The notes beneath the pieces are model-generated. The model was not told the DNA's origin, ran no database searches, and saw nothing but the letters and a program-made list of their open reading frames with translations. A program made the position numbers and the translations under genes. DNA of 64,000 bases from positions 4,092,001 through 4,156,000 of the forward strand of contig NC_079232.1 in NCBI RefSeq assembly GCF_028502605.1, written 5' to 3'. Origin of the DNA: Trichoderma breve. Lineage: Eukaryota > Ascomycota > Sordariomycetes > Hypocreales > Hypocreaceae. Below are positions 60,339 through 64,000 of this stretch, one piece after another; the first letter of the stretch is position 1, and each line of letters starts with the position of its first letter.

Positions 60339-61364
60339 ATGGCTCAAAATTCCAATCTCAATTTTCCCATCAGAAATGCTATCTTCCATGCGGATGATAA
60401 CCTTTACGAAGATCTAGAACCTGATTTCAGCGGTTCGCTTGGCGGGTTCAAAATATTCAACCCCAAAGACAATCGATTCCAGCGATCAGCGATACATGTC
60501 TCTGCAGAAAAATCGAAATTCAAGAAGACGGTTGAACTTATCCTCTGCTGCCATGGTTGGAAGAATCCCGATAAAGAGGTACCCATGACTCTGATTGTCT
60601 TGGGGGTAAAGCTATCCTGCCACGACCGCGAATCTCGTTTCCAGTCGGTGAGGATCAGTCTTCGATTTGGCGAAGACGACAAACGCGATCAAAGGGACGG
60701 CTTCAAAGCATGTCCTCAGGTGGTTGCTTACGCACCGTTTGTACAGGATGAATATTGAAACATTACGGAAGCAAATGTTACAGACATCAATGGATATGGA
60801 GGCAAAATGGGCGTCGATCAAGTCGTTCAAGCAGAAGTCAGCGCGAATAAAAGCTCTGAGATCTCGTACACTCGGCGGCACTTTGATAGAGGAACCGCAG
60901 ATCGTCTTTATGACAAGAACACTAGGAGATTCTCTGGCGTTGAGTGGTATTGTGAGCAAAACGAGCTACAGAATTACGGCGTTATGCCCAACTTCCACTT
61001 GGCAGTCCTCGTCGAGCGATCACACCATCATGGTAAAGCCATTTCTTTCAAAGCCGAATTCGACCTGCAGGCTGAGGCCGGCTCCATACATGACTTTAAG
61101 CAATGCCTGCGCCGTGCTTATAGGCTTCTGAGACCAGAGGACGACCCCGTGTATTTTGATCCCTCCAAGGAGAAACCTGACGTCAATGGAGTTGGCGGAG
61201 TAGGTGAGAAGCTATTGGAAAGCATCACTATAGATAATCTGGGGGCTCTTACGGAGGGGAAATTGTTGAGCAAGCTGATTGACTCTGCTGGAGGTGCATT
61301 GACTGGTCTTGAGCCGATGAAAGGAATTGTAGGGGTTGAGTCTCATCATTCCTACTACAGGTGA
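60339..61364 (+). pseudogene. gene of unknown family interrupted by a single TGA
   Basis: An uninterrupted frame of 139 codons from ATG 60339 stops at TGA 60756-60758 and then continues in the same frame for 201 more codons to 61364 (341 codon positions in all before the final stop). Both halves look like one protein: the first ends YAPFVQDEY, the second starts NITEANVTDINGYGGKMG and includes SYTRRHFDRGTADRLYD and EWYCEQNELQNYG. I recall similar hypothetical proteins in related fungi, with Trp at the stop position, but no function. No intron with acceptable sites removes the TGA in phase. Either a nonsense mutation (TGG to TGA), a sequencing error, or a shorter N-terminal product. Confidence 0.6.
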
Positions 61365-62152
61365 TCGATAGTTGGCGTATTTCAATACATCGATATACTT
61401 CTCTAGTTGCTAGTATCATTACCTACAACTTGCTTGTGTAGCTTTAAATTTAAGAAATGGATAGGATGCTAAATATTAGACTGGAGTGCTGGTTAGTATT
61501 TCCCGTATATATTAACTTTGCAGCAGCTGGCCAGTATTGAAGAGCAAAAGACAGTTGAGAATCAGGAGATGTAGGGTATCAGAATCACATGTTAGGAATC
61601 GGGCGAGTGCCTGAGACTGTTTGCTTGGTACAGTGAATGTTGGCAGTAACAAAGAACAGTTAGAATGCAGATCATTTTGACATCAAGCTAAAGTAGAGAA
61701 TACCTCCCGCCGCAGCAGAATTCCAATCGCCCTGACAGGTATGCAATACTGCAGCTTCATATGAGGCTTACCAATTAAAGGCACACCGTCACAGCACTAA
61801 AGTACAGCTACCAGCAGGTAACAAGGGACCAGCGCACTCACTAGAGCACGAGGATCGGCCTTAGGTTCAATGTTAGGTGAGCAACTCAATTTAGCAACTC
61901 CACCATCGTGGACAACCTGCTATCGCCATCTTCACCTTCATCTTCATCTTCAACCGCTATTCTTTCCATATTCATACCCCCATATCATTTCCCACTATCA
62001 TCATACAGCAACAAACAATCCTGCCATCTCTACAAGAGTACAGCAGCACCTTTTGCCTCCATCAGCAGCATCGATCGAGACAAAACCGACATCCCCCACC
62101 GTCTAGATCCCGGCCCATGCCATAGGGCACCGCTCCAGCATGAGCATCCGCC
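61365..62152. other. intergenic region, promoter of the RBR ligase gene
   Basis: No gene seen. The last 250 bp are CT/CA-rich like a leader. An ATG at 61869 is followed by a good donor (GTGAGC), so an upstream leader exon cannot be excluded. Confidence 0.5.
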
Positions 62153-64000
62153 ATGCCCCTGCCAGCGCTGCTCTCTTCCAGCGATAGATCGTCTTCCTTC
62201 GGCTCGTCTTCCAGCAAGGCGCGCTCTGTCCCGGCCGTCGACGGCGACATCCCACCCGAGTACATCCACGACGAGGCCCAGCTACCATGCATCCCGCCCG
62301 AACGACCGGACCTGCGCGAGCTCAACTGCGGCCTCGAGGCCCTGGCGGCCGTGTTCCCTGATATCCAGATCGAGGTCTTTCGGGAGCTGCTGGGCAACTT
62401 TGACGGCGAATCGAGACTCGCCCTGGTGGCCGATGCTCTGCTGAAGAACCGTGCGGTATGGGTCAAGGGCAGGTGGAAAGTTGCCGGGCCCGAGAGCCAC
62501 AACAGATTGCAGGCTGGGAACGACAGCAAGGACAAGGATAAGGACAAGGACAAGGAGGAAGCAGAGGTTGATGGCCCCGGCAATCGGCTGGTGCCGAGAG
62601 CAGAAATATTCCGAAGCAACGAGTACAAGAAGGCGGTCCAAGCCCTTGCGTGGCAGGAGTTTAAAGGCCTGTCCAAGTCGACCATCAATGCGGTCCTTGC
62701 CGAGTCTAACTACTCATACCTGGACGCTCGGAGGACTCTTGTGACGCTGTCATCTAAATCATGGCGCTTCACCATCTCGTCTATATTCATGAGACGGAAG
62801 CCTGTGGCGACGGGCGAGGCAGACAACCATCCTCTTGTCCGCTGGCGCACGACTGGTCATGGCTCTAGCATACCTACGGTGCGGTCTACGGGCAATGCCG
62901 AGCTTGATCGCGAGCTATACGATGCGCTCATCCGCCCACTGAAAGAAAAGGATAGAGAAGAGCGGGAGATTAAAGACCGCGCAGCCGCTGTGCTGCTAAA
63001 CAACGAGGAAGCCGAAGAGGCGGGCGCCATCCACGAGTGCACGTGCTGCTTCACCACGGGCCCATTTGAAGAGTTTACGCACTGCAACAAGGACGCACAC
63101 ATGATTTGCTTCCGCTGCGTCCAGCACTCCATCAAGGAGGCCGTCTTTGGGCAAGGCTGGCTGAGTAGCATCATCCCCGAGACGGGAACCCTGAGGTGCA
63201 TGGCCGTCGACCGCGACCAGTGTCCCGGCTATGTCTCATATGAACATATGCGTAGGGCCATGCTGGAGGAGAAGAAGGGTGCCGAGATTTTACATCAACT
63301 AGACCAGCGACTTGCAGAGCACGCTTTGCTTGCCGCAAAACTACCACTGGTACACTGTCCGTTTTGCAACTATGCGGAGATTGACGATATATACTTGCCG
63401 CATCAAAGGTCAAAGATGCGGATTCGGGTTGCCGGCGTTCTTCACTTGATGTTTCTATTCTTTTGCTTCGTCTGCGTCGTCCTCGTCCTTCCTCTGGCTG
63501 CGATATCTCTTCTTACCGCTTTGGCGTTCACCTCTTGGACGTCTTTTTGGAAGCAAATATCGTCAGAATGGAAGCTTGCCGTTGCAAGACATTCTCGACG
63601 CCGACGTGGTCTTCAGTTTTCTTGCCAAAATCCCGAGTGTGGCAGAGTATCCTGCCTCTCGTGCAGTAAGGTCTGGACAGACATTCATGTCTGCAACGAG
63701 TCATCTTTAGTTGCGCTGCGAACACAGGTTGAGCAGGCCATGAGCATGGCCATCAAACGAGTCTGCCCTCGGTGCAACACCTCATTTGTCAAGAATGCAG
63801 GCTGCAACAAGCTCACCTGTCCCTGCGGATACAAGATGTGCTACGTTTGCCGTGCCGACCTCACTGAAGAAGGATATCGGCACTTTTGCGACCACTTCCG
63901 GCCCGACGGTGATCCAAGACCATGCCTCGAGTGTGAGAGGTGCAATTTATGGGAGTCGGAGAATGTCGACCAAGTGCTTCAGGAAGCCCGCGAAGAAGCA
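62153..64000 (+). CDS. RBR-type E3 ubiquitin ligase, RNF216/TRIAD3-like (partial, 3' end outside window)
   Basis: RING-between-RING ubiquitin ligase; 616 codons are visible and the frame is open at the window edge. The start at 62153 is the ATG that keeps the frame open; earlier ATGs run into stops. After a charged N-terminal region (with a KD repeat at about 125-135), RING1 begins at Cys296 (CTCCFTTGPFEEF), followed by CNKDAHMICFRC and VFGQGWLS, which resemble RNF216. The IBR starts with CPFCNYAEIDD, but a hydrophobic insertion (about 424-460, two membrane-length segments) precedes the second half (CQNPECGRVSCLSC). RING2 reads CPRCNTSFVKNAGCNKLTCPCG, with Cys556 as the likely catalytic cysteine. 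In this family RING2 forms the thioester with ubiquitin. Confidence 0.88.
   Translation, partial: MPLPALLSSSDRSSSFGSSSSKARSVPAVDGDIPPEYIHDEAQLPCIPPERPDLRELNCGLEALAAVFPDIQIEVFRELLGNFDGESRLALVADALLKNRAVWVKGRWKVAGPESHNRLQAGNDSKDKDKDKDKEEAEVDGPGNRLVPRAEIFRSNEYKKAVQALAWQEFKGLSKSTINAVLAESNYSYLDARRTLVTLSSKSWRFTISSIFMRRKPVATGEADNHPLVRWRTTGHGSSIPTVRSTGNAELDRELYDALIRPLKEKDREEREIKDRAAAVLLNNEEAEEAGAIHECTCCFTTGPFEEFTHCNKDAHMICFRCVQHSIKEAVFGQGWLSSIIPETGTLRCMAVDRDQCPGYVSYEHMRRAMLEEKKGAEILHQLDQRLAEHALLAAKLPLVHCPFCNYAEIDDIYLPHQRSKMRIRVAGVLHLMFLFFCFVCVVLVLPLAAISLLTALAFTSWTSFWKQISSEWKLAVARHSRRRRGLQFSCQNPECGRVSCLSCSKVWTDIHVCNESSLVALRTQVEQAMSMAIKRVCPRCNTSFVKNAGCNKLTCPCGYKMCYVCRADLTEEGYRHFCDHFRPDGDPRPCLECERCNLWESENVDQVLQEAREEA

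Noticed and set aside
60738..60782. Possible intron removing the TGA in the unknown gene (GTACAG...TTACAG)
   Set aside because: Removing it (43 nt) shifts the reading frame, and the donor is poor.

Overview
The window looks like chromosomal DNA from a filamentous ascomycete, most likely a Hypocreales species such as Trichoderma. The evidence is many short introns (about 49-130 nt) with GTANGT-type donors, CTAAC/CTGAC branch sites and YAG acceptors, well-separated eukaryotic genes, and fungus-specific families (NACHT-WD40 STAND proteins, BLI-3, cupredoxin GPI proteins). The genus is an inference. Gene models were spliced by hand from the sequence; no alignment was run.

Left part (1-26 kb): sparse. 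It holds an AFG1-type mitochondrial ATPase (minus), a bZIP factor (minus), almost 6 kb with no supportable gene, a cupredoxin-fold GPI protein (plus), an AT-rich stretch with a Mutator-like transposase relic and an unrecognised reading frame (about 15-18 kb), a TFIIIC subunit (minus), the GPI transamidase catalytic subunit GPI8 (minus), and an aminoglycoside-phosphotransferase-like gene carrying three in-frame TAG codons.

Central housekeeping block (26.8-47.8 kb): histidine-phosphatase-fold protein (+), mitochondrial carnitine/acylcarnitine carrier (-), F-box-like protein (-), ZnT5/7/Msc2-type zinc transporter (-), ALG1 (+), UBC7 (-), SNU23 (-), DPH5 (+), BLI-3-like flavin-binding-fold protein (-), and a second F-box-like protein (+). 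GPI8, ALG1, UBC7 and the zinc transporter all serve the endoplasmic reticulum or early secretory pathway, but nothing in the sequence shows co-regulation.

Accessory island (48.3-61.4 kb): three genes on the minus strand. In transcription order they are an ankyrin / tetrapeptide-repeat / subtilisin-like protease fusion, a complete NACHT-WD40 STAND (NLR-like) protein with unusual Walker motifs, and an orphan N-terminal NACHT_N paralogue with a nonsense codon. Upstream lie a 62-bp tandem repeat array and a plus-strand gene of unknown family interrupted by one TGA. This is the most unusual part of the window and resembles a fungal non-self recognition locus.

Right end: the 5' part of an RNF216/TRIAD3-like RBR ubiquitin ligase (+), cut by the window edge, with a predicted transmembrane insertion inside its IBR region.
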